Below the pieces are notes generated by a model, which saw nothing but the letters and a program-made list of their open reading frames with translations, did not search any database and had not been told where the DNA came from. A stretch of 64,000 nt of DNA from Flavobacterium frigidimaris (lineage in GTDB: Bacteria; Bacteroidota; Bacteroidia; Flavobacteriales; Flavobacteriaceae). The DNA lies in contig FQWG01000020.1 of the NCBI GenBank assembly GCA_900129595.1, positions 1 to 64,000 on the forward strand. Direction: 5' to 3'. Shown in pieces: positions 48,306 to 57,800 of the stretch. The first letter of the stretch is position 1, and each line of letters begins with the position of its first letter. The position numbers and the translations under genes are program-made.

Positions 48306-49093
48306 TGGAAGCACAAGAATATATAGAATCAGGAATTCTGGAATTATATGTTTACGGTTTATTGACCGAAACTGAAAATCTGGAAATAGCCGAAGTGGCA
48401 AAGAAAAATCCCGAAGTCGATCAGGAAATTATCGCGATAGAAAAAGCAATTGTAGCTTTGTCATCAAGCTTCTCTCCTTTTCACTCGGTAGCAAATTTCG
48501 AGAAGATAAAAGCCCGATTAGAATTGAAACATGGCAAAGTAGTCGATCTGAAACCAGCGTCAAACTGGTCTCAATATGTGGGCTGGGCTGCTGCTGTACT
48601 ATTGCTTTTGGGTCTTGGATATCAAACTCTTGAACTTACAAAAACAAAAGAAGCAATTGCAACTGTTGGTACTGAGAAGAATAAAATCGAGAGAGATTAT
48701 GCTTTCCTGGATCAGCAAAATAAGGAAACAGAGAAAAACCTAACCATTGTTAGGGATATCAAAAATACTGGTGTAACACTTGGTGGTCAGGCTGTTTCTC
48801 CAAATTCATTTGCAAAAGTGTATTGGAACAAACAGACTAAGACAACTTATATTGATGCTGCCGGTTTACCAACTCCTCCAAAAGGAATGGTGTATCAGGT
48901 ATGGTCCCTAAAATTAAGCCCTGTCCTTACGCCAACAAGCATAGGTTTACTGGATAATTTTGAAGGAAACAGTCAAAAGATATTTGCTGTAAGCCAAACA
49001 GATTCTGCAGAAGCATTTGGAATTACACTTGAGCCTGCGGGAGGAAGTTTAACTCCAACAATGACGCAATTGTATACTTTAGGAAAAGTTTAA
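48305..49093 (+). CDS. Anti-sigma factor with RskA-like periplasmic domain
   Basis: A 262-residue membrane protein. Residues 1-75 form the cytoplasmic sigma-binding part (helices EYIESGILELYVYGLLTETE and ENLEIAEVAKKNPEVDQEII), residues 88-108 the membrane segment (YVGWAAAVLLLLGLGYQTLE), residues 110-150 a coiled coil, and residues 155-262 the RskA/anti-sigma-K domain (AKVYWNKQTKTTYIDAAGLP, GMVYQVWSLKL, LEPAGGSLTP). The signal is likely sensed outside and transmitted by regulated cleavage, as known for this family. No protease gene is adjacent. Confidence 0.9.
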   Translation: MEAQEYIESGILELYVYGLLTETENLEIAEVAKKNPEVDQEIIAIEKAIVALSSSFSPFHSVANFEKIKARLELKHGKVVDLKPASNWSQYVGWAAAVLLLLGLGYQTLELTKTKEAIATVGTEKNKIERDYAFLDQQNKETEKNLTIVRDIKNTGVTLGGQAVSPNSFAKVYWNKQTKTTYIDAAGLPTPPKGMVYQVWSLKLSPVLTPTSIGLLDNFEGNSQKIFAVSQTDSAEAFGITLEPAGGSLTPTMTQLYTLGKV

Positions 49094-49117
49094 AAATAAA
49101 CTTAGCATAAAACCCAC

Positions 49118-49152
49118 AACGCATATTAATTTATTTTAATGTGCGTTTTTTT
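49118..49152 (+). terminator. Terminator after the anti-sigma factor gene
   Basis: AACGCATATTAA, a 6-nt loop and TTAATGTGCGTT form a 12-bp stem with one mismatch, followed by TTTTTTATT, 24 nt after the stop codon. Confidence 0.75.
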
Positions 49153-49199
49153 ATTATTTTTAATTAGAATAACTTACTATTAACCCAACCAATAAATCC

Positions 49200-49577
49200 A
49201 TGAACGGAACTTTACTTTTACGAATTGCAGTTGCTATTATTCTCCTCACCCATTCTATTTTTGGAATTTTCGATAACGGAATTAATGATTTTGGTAATTT
49301 GTATTTAAACCAAATTGGATTTGCTCCTTTTGGAGTTTTTATAGCCTGGTCTATTAAAGTATCTCATATAATTGCCGCTGTACTTTTAGTATTGAATAAG
49401 TATATTAAACTGGCAGGTTTTGTAACGATCTTTGTTCTCCTCATGGGAATTATTCTCGTTCATTTTCAGGAGGGCTGGTTTGTTGTTGGCGGCGGCCGAA
49501 ATGGTGTCGAATATAACTTTTTACTGATTATAGTTTTATTGGCCATTATGTATCCTGATGGATATAAGAAAGTATAA
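49200..49577 (+). CDS. DoxX-family membrane protein
   Basis: A 125-residue protein with four hydrophobic segments (about 5-22, 42-62, 68-87 and 105-120). LLLRIAVAIILLTHSIFG and HFQEGWFVVGGGRNGVEYNF are typical of DoxX-type proteins, a family linked to thiosulfate oxidation, thiol stress or membrane redox complexes in different bacteria. The role here is unknown. It is separate from the sigma/anti-sigma operon by a terminator but might be one of its targets. Confidence 0.82.
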   Translation: MNGTLLLRIAVAIILLTHSIFGIFDNGINDFGNLYLNQIGFAPFGVFIAWSIKVSHIIAAVLLVLNKYIKLAGFVTIFVLLMGIILVHFQEGWFVVGGGRNGVEYNFLLIIVLLAIMYPDGYKKV

Positions 49578-49612
49578 ATTGAATTGATTATTAATTATAA
49601 AAATAACCTCTG

Positions 49613-50674
49613 ATGCCTGCTGACAATCGCTATATTTCTTTGAATCAAATTATCGTACTGTTTTTCCTTCTTATCTCAACCTTTGCTTTTGCACAGGAAC
49701 CACACAGTTATATAAATGATTATGATTATTTAAATAAAAATACCAAAGGAGTAAAAAAAATAACGGTCAAAGAAAATGATACAATTCAGGAACAGCATTA
49801 TTTTAATAACAAGGGACTGATTTATTTTTTCCTAAAAAATAGACTAAATCACGTCGGCTATTTTAAGTATGACAAAAAAAACAGACTTATTAAAAAAATA
49901 AATGCATACGCTATTCAGGGCTTTAGTTGCGAAGAAATAAAATATTCGGATAAATCAACACAACTTTTTTCGTATTTAACTGAAGACGAAAAAGAACTTC
50001 AATTAGAAAAAGATAAATATCTGGAAAATAAATCAAAAGGAATAGAATATACTATTGTTGGCCAGGATACTATTAGTATTGATGATGCCTATTCGGTAGT
50101 TACATCCGACGAGGAATACTATAAATACAAAAAAGAAATTGAAGGAATTAAAGATACAACTGCATTGCTAAATACTCAAAGTTTAAAAAAATTAATTAAC
50201 CAACCAAAATATCTGGATTTTTCGATTGAATACGATAGTAAGCTTCGTCCTTTAAATGAAAATTTTTTTGACTCCAGAAATACTGTTACTTCAGTACATA
50301 CTTTTTCCTACTTACCTGATAAAATAATAAATAAGTACAAAACAGACATGATTGGAATGGGAGAAATAATTATAACGTTTGATGAACATAAAAAAATTAT
50401 TAGCGAAAAAGAAGGAAGTAAAAATTTAAAGTATAAATATAAAGACCAGCATTGTATCGAAAAAAGTGAATTTAAAAATGATACACTTTTGAATACAACA
50501 ACATACCATTACGACAACAATCTTTTATCAGAAAGTATATATCGTAATTTAGAAGATGGAAATGTCTATTTTTCTAATTATAAATATAATAGTAAAAATT
50601 TAATCACTGAAATAATATTTCGTTCTCAACAATTTCGATGCGTTTATAAGTACGAATATGAATATTACAAATAA
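49613..50674 (+). CDS. Exported protein with YD-like repeats, unknown function
   Basis: A 353-residue protein with a signal peptide (residues 1-28, ending FAFAQE). The mature part is Lys-, Asp- and Tyr-rich and contains repeated short strands such as YFKYDKKNRLIKKINAY, YDSKLRPLNENFFDS and YHYDNNLLSESIYRN, reminiscent of RHS/YD wording without full repeats. It may be an envelope-attached repeat protein. Residues 110-190 are a more acidic insert. No domain is recognised. It lies 35 nt after DoxX and 20 nt before a DUF3667 gene on the same strand. Confidence 0.68.
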   Translation: MPADNRYISLNQIIVLFFLLISTFAFAQEPHSYINDYDYLNKNTKGVKKITVKENDTIQEQHYFNNKGLIYFFLKNRLNHVGYFKYDKKNRLIKKINAYAIQGFSCEEIKYSDKSTQLFSYLTEDEKELQLEKDKYLENKSKGIEYTIVGQDTISIDDAYSVVTSDEEYYKYKKEIEGIKDTTALLNTQSLKKLINQPKYLDFSIEYDSKLRPLNENFFDSRNTVTSVHTFSYLPDKIINKYKTDMIGMGEIIITFDEHKKIISEKEGSKNLKYKYKDQHCIEKSEFKNDTLLNTTTYHYDNNLLSESIYRNLEDGNVYFSNYKYNSKNLITEIIFRSQQFRCVYKYEYEYYK

Positions 50675-50694
50675 AGATTAAAATACCAAATGCA

Positions 50695-51420
50695 ATGGAA
50701 ATAACCTGTAAAAACTGTCAGCAGCATTATACTGGAAATTACTGCAATAATTGCGGCCAGCCAGCAGATACACATAAAATAAACGCGCATTATTTATGGC
50801 ATGATATTCAGCACAGTTTGTTGCATTTTGATGCGGGAATTCCCTATTCTATAAAACAATTATTTACAAGACCAGGACATTCTATCCGCGAATTTATTGA
50901 AGGAAAACGCGTGAGACATTTCAAACCTTTGTCTTTGGTGACGGTTTTGGCTGCATTTTATGGTTTTTTATACCATTATTATCACCTCAATTTATTTAAG
51001 GTTAATGAAGCTGATTTAAATCTAAATGATTTTAATGAATGGAATGCTACTCATTTTGCCTGGACCACCATTGCTACTATACCTTTATATACTATTGGAA
51101 CCTATATTGTTTTTAGAAAACAAGGCTATAATTTTTTCGAACTTTTTGTCCTCAATACATTCAAAGCTTCACAAAGGCTATTTGCTCAAATTTTAATATT
51201 TCCATTATTGCTGTATTTCAATGGAACGCCTCATATGCAACAGATTTTGAATTTAATGTATATAATAGGCGTCATATTAATTTTCTGGACTAATCTCCAG
51301 TTCTTTAATAAAATGTCAAAAACAAAAGCATTCTTGTTGTCTATAGTAAGTCATCTTATTTTTCTGGTTTGTTTTTTAATCGTAACGGCTATTGTGCTTG
51401 TTATGACAGGAAGACTTTAA
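50695..51420 (+). CDS. DUF3667 membrane protein with N-terminal zinc ribbon
   Basis: A 241-residue protein. Residues 1-25 contain two CxxC pairs (ITCKNCQQHYTGNYCNNCGQ), a zinc-ribbon-like module, and residues 85-240 contain four to five hydrophobic segments. IPYSIKQLFTRPGHSIREFI near 45-64 is the DUF3667 signature. The function of the family is unknown. It is probably an inner membrane protein whose cytoplasmic zinc finger binds a partner. It follows the YD-like gene after 20 nt. Confidence 0.85.
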   Translation: MEITCKNCQQHYTGNYCNNCGQPADTHKINAHYLWHDIQHSLLHFDAGIPYSIKQLFTRPGHSIREFIEGKRVRHFKPLSLVTVLAAFYGFLYHYYHLNLFKVNEADLNLNDFNEWNATHFAWTTIATIPLYTIGTYIVFRKQGYNFFELFVLNTFKASQRLFAQILIFPLLLYFNGTPHMQQILNLMYIIGVILIFWTNLQFFNKMSKTKAFLLSIVSHLIFLVCFLIVTAIVLVMTGRL

Positions 51421-51481
51421 TTATAAATCCCTAAAAAAGAAAATAATAAACTATTTTCTTTTTTTATCACAATCTATATCG

Positions 51482-51495
51482 TAATATTGCAATAT
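51482..51495 (+). promoter_or_regulatory. arsR promoter -7 box overlapped by a 12-bp palindromic operator
   Basis: TAATATTGC (51482-51490) resembles the -7 box with one change, and ATATTGCAATAT (51484-51495) is a perfect palindrome across it, the size and position expected for an ArsR operator. The predicted leader to the ATG at 51508 is about 10 nt. Confidence 0.6.
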
Positions 51496-51507
51496 AAAAA
51501 TATAACA

Positions 51508-51840
51508 ATGGGAGCTACAAAATCAGATCATTTTACAGAGAGCCAAAATGAGTTGGCTATTTTAACGAAAGCTTTAGGTCATCCTGCACGAATTGCTATA
51601 ATAGAATATTTACTAAAAGTAAATGCATGTATTTGCGGTGATATTGTAAACGAACTGCCACTTTCTCAGCCTACGGTTTCCCAGCATCTAAAAGAGCTTA
51701 AAAACGCTGGATTGATAAAAGGAAATATTGAAGGAAATGCCATTTGTTATTGTATTAACGAAGTTGGTTTTGAGAAAATCAAAGTTTTCTTTACTCAAAT
51801 AGACCTTCATTTAGTAAAAAGAAAAAACGAGTGTTGTTAA
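51508..51840 (+). CDS. arsR: ArsR-family arsenic-responsive repressor
   Basis: A 110-residue winged-helix repressor. KALGHPARIAIIEYLLKVNA begins the DNA-binding fold, ACICGDIV carries the paired cysteines in the alpha-3 position used by ArsR to sense arsenite, and SQPTVSQHLKELKNAGLIKG is the recognition helix and wing. NECC at the C-terminus offers two more thiols. Binding of As(III) should release it from the palindrome over the promoter. The in-frame TTG at 51487 lies in that palindrome, so the ATG at 51508 is used. Confidence 0.9.
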   Translation: MGATKSDHFTESQNELAILTKALGHPARIAIIEYLLKVNACICGDIVNELPLSQPTVSQHLKELKNAGLIKGNIEGNAICYCINEVGFEKIKVFFTQIDLHLVKRKNECC

Positions 51841-51858
51841 TTATTAAAATAAATTATT

Positions 51859-52332
51859 ATGAAACTTTCAGAAATTAAAAAAATACTTGCTACTGTTGAA
51901 GCTGTAAATTTTCAACTTCCTGACGGAAAATTTGTTCCGGAATATTTTCACGTCGCCGAAGTAGGTTTGGTTACAAAGAACTTTATTGATTGCGGAGGAG
52001 TAGTTCGTAAAGAAACTGTTGTAAATTTTCAGCTTTGGGATGCCAATGATTATGAGCATCGCTTAAAACCTCAAAAATTAATTCATATCATAACACTTTC
52101 AGAAAAAGTGTTAGGAATTGAGGATTTTGAGATCGAAGTTGAATATCAAAATACTACTATTGGCAAATATGATTTAGATTTTAATGGGAAAGATTTTTTA
52201 CTCTTAAATAAAACTACAGCTTGTTTAGCTCAGGATCAATGTGGAATTCCATCAGAAAAATCAAAACTTAAACTGACACAATTAAGTACAGACGAAGGTA
52301 ATTCTTGTACGCCTGGCGGAAGCTGTTGTTAA
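51859..52332 (+). CDS. DUF6428-type protein in the arsenic operon
   Basis: A 157-residue cytoplasmic protein. It opens KLSEIKKILATVEAVNFQLP and has histidines and cysteines placed as possible metal ligands (EYFHVAEVGL, FIDCGGVV, CLAQDQCG, and the terminal CTPGGSCC). The C-terminal cysteine cluster fits As(III) or other thiophilic metal binding. It is the second gene of arsR-DUF6428-arsC-acr3, 18 nt after arsR and 17 nt before the arsenate reductase, so it is part of arsenic resistance. Its precise activity is unknown to me; a metallochaperone or arsenic-binding protein is a plausible inference. Confidence 0.78.
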   Translation: MKLSEIKKILATVEAVNFQLPDGKFVPEYFHVAEVGLVTKNFIDCGGVVRKETVVNFQLWDANDYEHRLKPQKLIHIITLSEKVLGIEDFEIEVEYQNTTIGKYDLDFNGKDFLLLNKTTACLAQDQCGIPSEKSKLKLTQLSTDEGNSCTPGGSCC

Positions 52333-52349
52333 ATCTAAAAGCTTACAAA

Positions 52350-52979
52350 ATGTCGAATCACAATATATTATTCCCCGAAATTCAATCTTTAGTTCAGTCT
52401 TTTGATTTCACAGCGATTTCTGAAGATCGTAAAGATATCCTCCAGCTTTTTATTGATTTTGTTCAGCAAAAGTCTGATCATCATCAGGAAATCAGATTGA
52501 ATCTAATTTGCACGCATAATTCCAGACGAAGCCATTTGGCTCAGGTTTGGGCGCAAACGGCTGCCTACTATTACGGAATTCAAAATGTTTTTTGCTATTC
52601 CGGCGGAACTGAGGCAACTGCTTTATATCCTAAAGTTGCCGAAACATTAGTACAATCAGGTTTTAAAATCATGAAGTTATCAGAAAATAATAATCCTGTT
52701 TATGCTATAAAATTTGCAGGGAATCATGCTCCAATCGTAGGTTTTTCTAAAACTTATGATGATGATTTTAATCCCGAAAATGAATTTGCCGCCATCATGA
52801 CTTGCTCACAGGCAGATGGTGGCTGTCCTTTTATTGCAGGAGCCGAGAAAAGAATTGCGATAACATATGACGATCCAAAAGCTTTTGATAATACAGACCA
52901 ACAATCAGAGAAATACAATGAAAGAAGTGTGCAAATCGCAGCCGAAATGTTTTATGTTTTCTCTCAAATAAAAAAATAA
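52350..52979 (+). CDS. Arsenate reductase, low-molecular-weight phosphatase type
   Basis: A 209-residue protein reducing arsenate to arsenite with thiols. The N-terminal 48 residues are a helical extension; then LNLICTHNSRRSHLAQVWAQ near 49-68 is the P-loop Cx5R motif with the catalytic cysteine, and the distal cysteines in AAIMTCSQADGGCPFIAG near 146-163 suit a disulfide relay. The length exceeds S. aureus ArsC (131 aa) because of the extension. The ATG at 52350 is used; an upstream frame overlaps the DUF6428 gene. It ends 1 nt before acr3. Confidence 0.85.
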   Translation: MSNHNILFPEIQSLVQSFDFTAISEDRKDILQLFIDFVQQKSDHHQEIRLNLICTHNSRRSHLAQVWAQTAAYYYGIQNVFCYSGGTEATALYPKVAETLVQSGFKIMKLSENNNPVYAIKFAGNHAPIVGFSKTYDDDFNPENEFAAIMTCSQADGGCPFIAGAEKRIAITYDDPKAFDNTDQQSEKYNERSVQIAAEMFYVFSQIKK

Positions 52980-52980
52980 A

Positions 52981-54042
52981 ATGTCTATAGATCATTGTCA
53001 TCCCGTTGCGGGAAGAAAAAAGCTCAGTTTTCTGGATCGGTTTTTAACGCTTTGGATTTTTCTGGCTATGGCTGTTGGTATTGCTATTGGGTATTTTTTT
53101 CCGTCGAGCGGAAATTTCATCAATTCGTTTTCTAACGGAAGTACTAATATTCCGTTGGCTATTGGTTTAATTTTAATGATGTATCCTCCGCTAGCTAAAG
53201 TCGATTATGCTAAAATGGGAGAGGTTTTTAAAAACATAAAAGTACTAGGCGCTTCTCTTCTATTGAACTGGATTGTCGGCCCTATTTTGATGTTTGCTTT
53301 AGCGCTCTTATTCTTAAAAGAGTATCCTGACTACATGATTGGATTAATCTTAATTGGATTAGCACGCTGCATTGCCATGGTCGTCGTTTGGAATGACCTC
53401 GCTGACGGAAACCGTGAATATGCCGCCGGATTAATTGCTTTAAACAGTATTTTTCAGGTTTTGCTTTATAGTGTTTATGCTTATATTTTTATAACGGTTT
53501 TGCCTCCTTACTTTGGATACACCGGCTTCAATGTTGACATAAGTATTTTTCAGATTGCAGAAAGTGTAGGGGTTTATTTAGGAATACCATTTGCGCTTGG
53601 TATTATTAGTCGGTTCGGATTAATGAAACTTAAGGGGAAAGATTGGTTTGAAAATAAATACATTCCTTTTATCTCTCCTGTCACTTTAATTGCTTTATTA
53701 TTTACTATTGTTCTTATGTTTAGCTTAAAGGGAGAATTGATTGTTGAAATTCCGATGGATGTTGTTCGCATCGCAGTTCCTTTGACGATTTATTTTGGAT
53801 TAATGTTTGTCATTAGCTTTTTTACCGGAAAATATTTTGGTGCTGACTATTCTAAAAGTACTGCAGTCGCTTTTACTGCTACCGGAAATAATTTTGAATT
53901 GGCGATTGCTGTTGCTATTGGTGTTTTTGGTATTAACAGCGGTCAGGCCTTTACCGGCGTGATTGGGCCTTTAGTCGAAGTACCTGCTTTGATTGCCCTG
54001 GTCAATGTGGCTTTTTGGTTTAGAAAAAGATTTTTCTTTTAA
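52981..54042 (+). CDS. ACR3-family arsenite efflux transporter
   Basis: A 353-residue inner membrane transporter with ten hydrophobic segments, exporting arsenite (or antimonite) with proton coupling. SFLDRFLTLWIFLAMAVGIA near 17-36 is the family start, and LILIGLARCIAMVVVWNDLA near 118-137 contains the conserved cysteine of the fourth membrane segment that binds As(III). FTATGNNFELAIAVAIGVFG near 298-317 carries the conserved glutamate. The gene begins 1 nt after arsC and completes the operon; no strong hairpin follows before 54150. Confidence 0.93.
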   Translation: MSIDHCHPVAGRKKLSFLDRFLTLWIFLAMAVGIAIGYFFPSSGNFINSFSNGSTNIPLAIGLILMMYPPLAKVDYAKMGEVFKNIKVLGASLLLNWIVGPILMFALALLFLKEYPDYMIGLILIGLARCIAMVVVWNDLADGNREYAAGLIALNSIFQVLLYSVYAYIFITVLPPYFGYTGFNVDISIFQIAESVGVYLGIPFALGIISRFGLMKLKGKDWFENKYIPFISPVTLIALLFTIVLMFSLKGELIVEIPMDVVRIAVPLTIYFGLMFVISFFTGKYFGADYSKSTAVAFTATGNNFELAIAVAIGVFGINSGQAFTGVIGPLVEVPALIALVNVAFWFRKRFFF

Positions 54043-54151
54043 TATCAGGTGCTTTCCAAGTTGCTAAGACCTGTTTGAGTCACTAATTTTATTTTACAAT
54101 CTTTACATTTTTTTTCTCAGTGCTCTGTTTTTATTAATAGTGCTGCAAAAA

Positions 54152-54175
54152 AAGGTTCAACATAAATTGAACCTT
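54152..54175 (-). terminator. Terminator downstream of the 54.2-54.7 kb gene
   Basis: AAGGTTCAA and TTGAACCTT form a 9-bp perfect stem around CATAAA; on the minus strand it is followed by TTTTTTTGC. The same stem sequence is used again at 54797-54832. Confidence 0.75.
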
Positions 54176-54198
54176 CCTAGTATCAAAAAATCCTTTTA

Positions 54199-54708
54199 TC
54201 AGCTGTCTATTGTTATTACAACCGTATTATCTTTATTGATATATACAGTTAGTATACAATCAGTTATACATGCTCCCAGTATATAATCATAAACTGCAAA
54301 TATATCCATTTCCTTATTCTTTTCTGGAATAAAATCAATAGTCATTAAGTCTAAAGCTGATAATAATTTTTCTTCGATGCTTAATTTTTTGTCTGCATCC
54401 TGAATTAAATCAGCAATATCTTCTTCATCCAGCAATTTAACATGAAGATCTATATAATTTCGTGTTTCTCCTCCGGCTTTAAAATCTTCTATAAGAAGAT
54501 CCGTGATATCCTGTTGATGAACTTTTAAATTTTCAATATAGTTTTCTACTTTTTCAAGTTCGTTTTTATCAACGTTTTTAAGTTGGGTGGAAATAGTTAA
54601 TGCAATTTCGAATACTTTATTATCAAGTTCTATTTCTGTCACATAGTAACCGCCTCCTGTTTTTTCTAAGTCACTATTTTTAAAATATTTTTTTAAATTT
54701 TCGCTCAT
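54199..54708 (-). CDS. Small acidic cytoplasmic protein, unknown function (DUF2004-like)
   Basis: A 169-residue acidic protein with no signal peptide. MSENLKKYFKNSDLEKTGGG opens it, and alternating helix- and strand-like segments follow (VFEIALTISTQLKNVDKNEL, NYIDLHVKLLDEEDIADLIQ, IDFIPEKNKEMDIFAVYDYI). The layout resembles DUF2004-type proteins seen beside toxin genes, but no toxin is adjacent. A -7 box at 54732-54740 shows that the ATG at 54708 is correct; the in-frame ATG at 54735 lies within it. It is a single-gene unit. Confidence 0.65.
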   Translation of the reverse strand: MSENLKKYFKNSDLEKTGGGYYVTEIELDNKVFEIALTISTQLKNVDKNELEKVENYIENLKVHQQDITDLLIEDFKAGGETRNYIDLHVKLLDEEDIADLIQDADKKLSIEEKLLSALDLMTIDFIPEKNKEMDIFAVYDYILGACITDCILTVYINKDNTVVITIDS

Positions 54709-54731
54709 TTTTCTCTTTTTTATTAGCAAAT

Positions 54732-54740
54732 GCAAAAATA
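54732..54740 (-). promoter_or_regulatory. -7 promoter box of the DUF2004-like gene
   Basis: TATTTTTGC on the minus strand is a perfect TAnnTTTG box; the -33 region is AT-rich without a clear TTG. Predicted leader about 17 nt. Confidence 0.6.
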
Positions 54741-54796
54741 CATAAAAATAGTCATTTTCTTACTTTTAAAACATTAAGAAATTGATCATTAAATAT

Positions 54797-54832
54797 AAAA
54801 AAAGGTTCAACTATGACGGTTGAACCTTTTTT
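54797..54832 (-). terminator. Terminator of the cytochrome c biogenesis gene
   Basis: AAAAAAAGGTTCAAC and GTTGAACCTTTTTT form a 14-bp stem around a 7-nt loop, 25 nt after the stop codon on the minus strand, with T tracts on both strands. Confidence 0.85.
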
Positions 54833-54856
54833 GTGAATTAATAAAACTCTTTTTAT

Positions 54857-57800
54857 TTATTTTTTCTTTTTATAATACTTGCGGTATTTTGGATAGGTCA
54901 GAATTCCAATTAATGAAATTGTTCCCAATGAATACCAGGTCCAGCTCAATGAATGTGCGTCTCCGCTTGCATAAGAGTGCAGTCCGACTAAATGAAAGTT
55001 TACTCCGTAATACGTAAACAAAATTGAAACAAACGCATACATACTCATTAAATTAAAGAACCATTGTCCTCTTAACGAAGGTACAAAACGTGCGTGGATA
55101 ACGAAGGCATACACCATAATCGAGATCAAAGCCCAGGTTTCTTTTGGGTCCCATCCCCAATAACGTCCCCAGCTTTCGTTGGCCCATTGTCCTCCAAGGA
55201 AGTTACCAATAGACAACATGATCAAACCAATAGTCAGGGCCATTTCGTTGATATAGGTGATTTCTTTGATGTTCAAATCCATTTTGGCTTTGTTTTTCTC
55301 GTTGGTAAAGAAAATCAATATCAACGCTACAAAACCTAAAATCATTCCCAATGCAAATGGTCCGTAACTTGCTACAATTACTGCAACGTGAATCATTAAC
55401 CAATACGAGTTCAAAACCGGTTGCAGGTTCGCAATTTCAGGATCGATCCAGTTGGCATTTGCCGCCATAAAGATCATAGAAGTAACGAATGCTGCCGATG
55501 CAACGGTAAGTTTTGATTTTTTATCAAAAGCCAATCCAAAGAACATGGTTGCCCATGCAACATAAACAATTGCTTCGTAAGCGTTACTCCATGGTGCGTG
55601 ACCTGAAATGTACCAACGGGCTATTAATGCAACTGTATGAAATGCAAATATTACCCCGATTAAAATATGAAAACCATTTACTGTAATGCGTAAAAACTTT
55701 TTGTCGAAGAAAATACTAAACAACGTAAAAATCAACATAAAGATTCCGGCAAGAGAATACCAGTAGAACATTTTAGGTAAAATGTTGTAGGTGTTATACG
55801 CTATCTCAAGATCGATTTTCTGATCACTTGGACGCACTTTACTTCCGAATTTCTTTTGAAAACCATCAATACTTTCGACCAAATGATCTGCTGTTTTAAA
55901 ATCCCTTGAAATCGAACCGTTGTTTAAAGCGCTGAAATACATTGGTAAAATCTGCTTAACGTAAGTAGAATCCATACCTTTTAAACCTGCATTTTGCAGC
56001 TCTAAATAAGAAATCCATTTATTGTTTGGATCATTAGGAATCGGGAAAATTTTAAGGATACTTCCGCTTAATGCAGATTCCATTAAATTTACTTTTTTAT
56101 CGGTTTCGATAAAATCTTTTTCAAAGCTGTTTGGATTTCCTGCTTTGTAAGCTGCATCTAAATAAGGAGATAATTTGTAATTTCCGTTTTCGTCAAAGAA
56201 CTTTATAAATGGTACCAGTTTTGCTTTTCTGTCTACGCCAATGATTTTACGAATACTATCATCTTTTGTATTCAGATAAATAAGCGGAACCTGGATCCAA
56301 ACCTGAGCGTATTGTGTCATTGACAAGAAAACCTGATCAGAATTCATTCCGTTATAAGTATCGCTCTGGCTTACTTTTCTCAATAATTCAGAAGAGAAAG
56401 TATTAATAGGTTTCATTCTGCCGCCTGCATCCTGAATAATCAAACGGCCAAATTTCGCAGCGTGTGCTTCCGGAGCTTTATAGATAGTCAATAAAGAATC
56501 TATTTGTTTCTGGCTAGGCGCTGCAGTTACGTGATTGGCATGATCGTTAGGATCTGCTGCATGATTATGATTATGTTCGTGACCATCACCAGGCGTATGA
56601 ACGTGTGGTGCCTGAGCGAAGCCACTGAAACTTAGCATTAAAACCAGTATCGTAATTAATTTTTTCTTTTTTACATTATCTAATTTGCGTTTTAGATCAG
56701 CAAAACGAGAATGTTTGGTAAACATAATAGCCATCAAACCAAAGTATAACATGAAATATCCTAAATAAGTAATAGATGTTCCCCAGAAATCATGGTTTAC
56801 AGATAATACTGTTCCTTTTTCGTCGGGATCGAATGAAGATTGAAAAAAGCGGTATCCTTTATGATCTAAAACGTGGTTCATATAAATATCAGCATCAAAT
56901 GTTTCAGTTGAATCCTGAACCGTTACTTTACTTTCAAAAGCGGAATAACTTTTCTCTGTTCCCGGATATTTTGTTGCGATAAAGTCATTTAATTTTACTT
57001 TAAAAGGTAATGTATAAGCTTTACTTCCGTAAAATAAACTGTACTCGATTTTACCAATTTTTACGGTTTGAGGATCTCCTAAACTACCTTTAGAACCTAA
57101 AAGTCTTACTTCTTTTTCCTGACCCTCCGCTTTAATTTTTACAATTAAGGCATCATGATGCGTTTTTGCTTTATAATCGTTATTCGACTCATAATCAATA
57201 ATTCCTTTTACTGCAGGATCCGGAAAAACAATTCGGATATCACCAATACTGTATAAAGAACGCATCATAAGAGGCTGCACATTATCTTTGGTCACAGCTC
57301 CTTTTAATTTGTCAGCCATTCGCATAAACTCTCCTTCAAAAGGGGTTTGAATGGTGTATTTTTCACCGGTTGTATTAATGTTAATGGCGCCATCAGTAGG
57401 CTTATTCAAAGCAAACAATACATTATGAATGTTCTGAACCTCCCCTTCTTTAAGGAAATGTTCTTCACGTCCGCCAGCTCCCGCTTCAACCAGTTTAAGA
57501 TATAAAGTTCCTTTTGGGTCCGGTTTTATAATTTCTTTTGCTCCCATGATGTAGTTAACATAACTCACTTCGAAAGGAGTTTCGTCAAATTTACCTGAAA
57601 GTGTAAAATCGTTATTGGTTACAGGCGAAAACAGCAACGGTTTGTCAAAAACCCTGCGTTTCATTTGCCCTTTATATTCGCCGTCTGCAAAAACAGTCAG
57701 GAATGTCTTGTCTGAGTAAATCTGATTTTCGGCAGCACCTTCACGAATTGGCATCATACCTTCGTAACTGATGTATCGTGTAATAAATGCACCTAAGAGA

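Noticed and set aside
52305..52349. Longer arsenate reductase start overlapping the DUF6428 gene
   Set aside because: The upstream codons read through the C-terminal cysteine cluster of DUF6428 in another frame; the ATG at 52350 gives the normal operon spacing.
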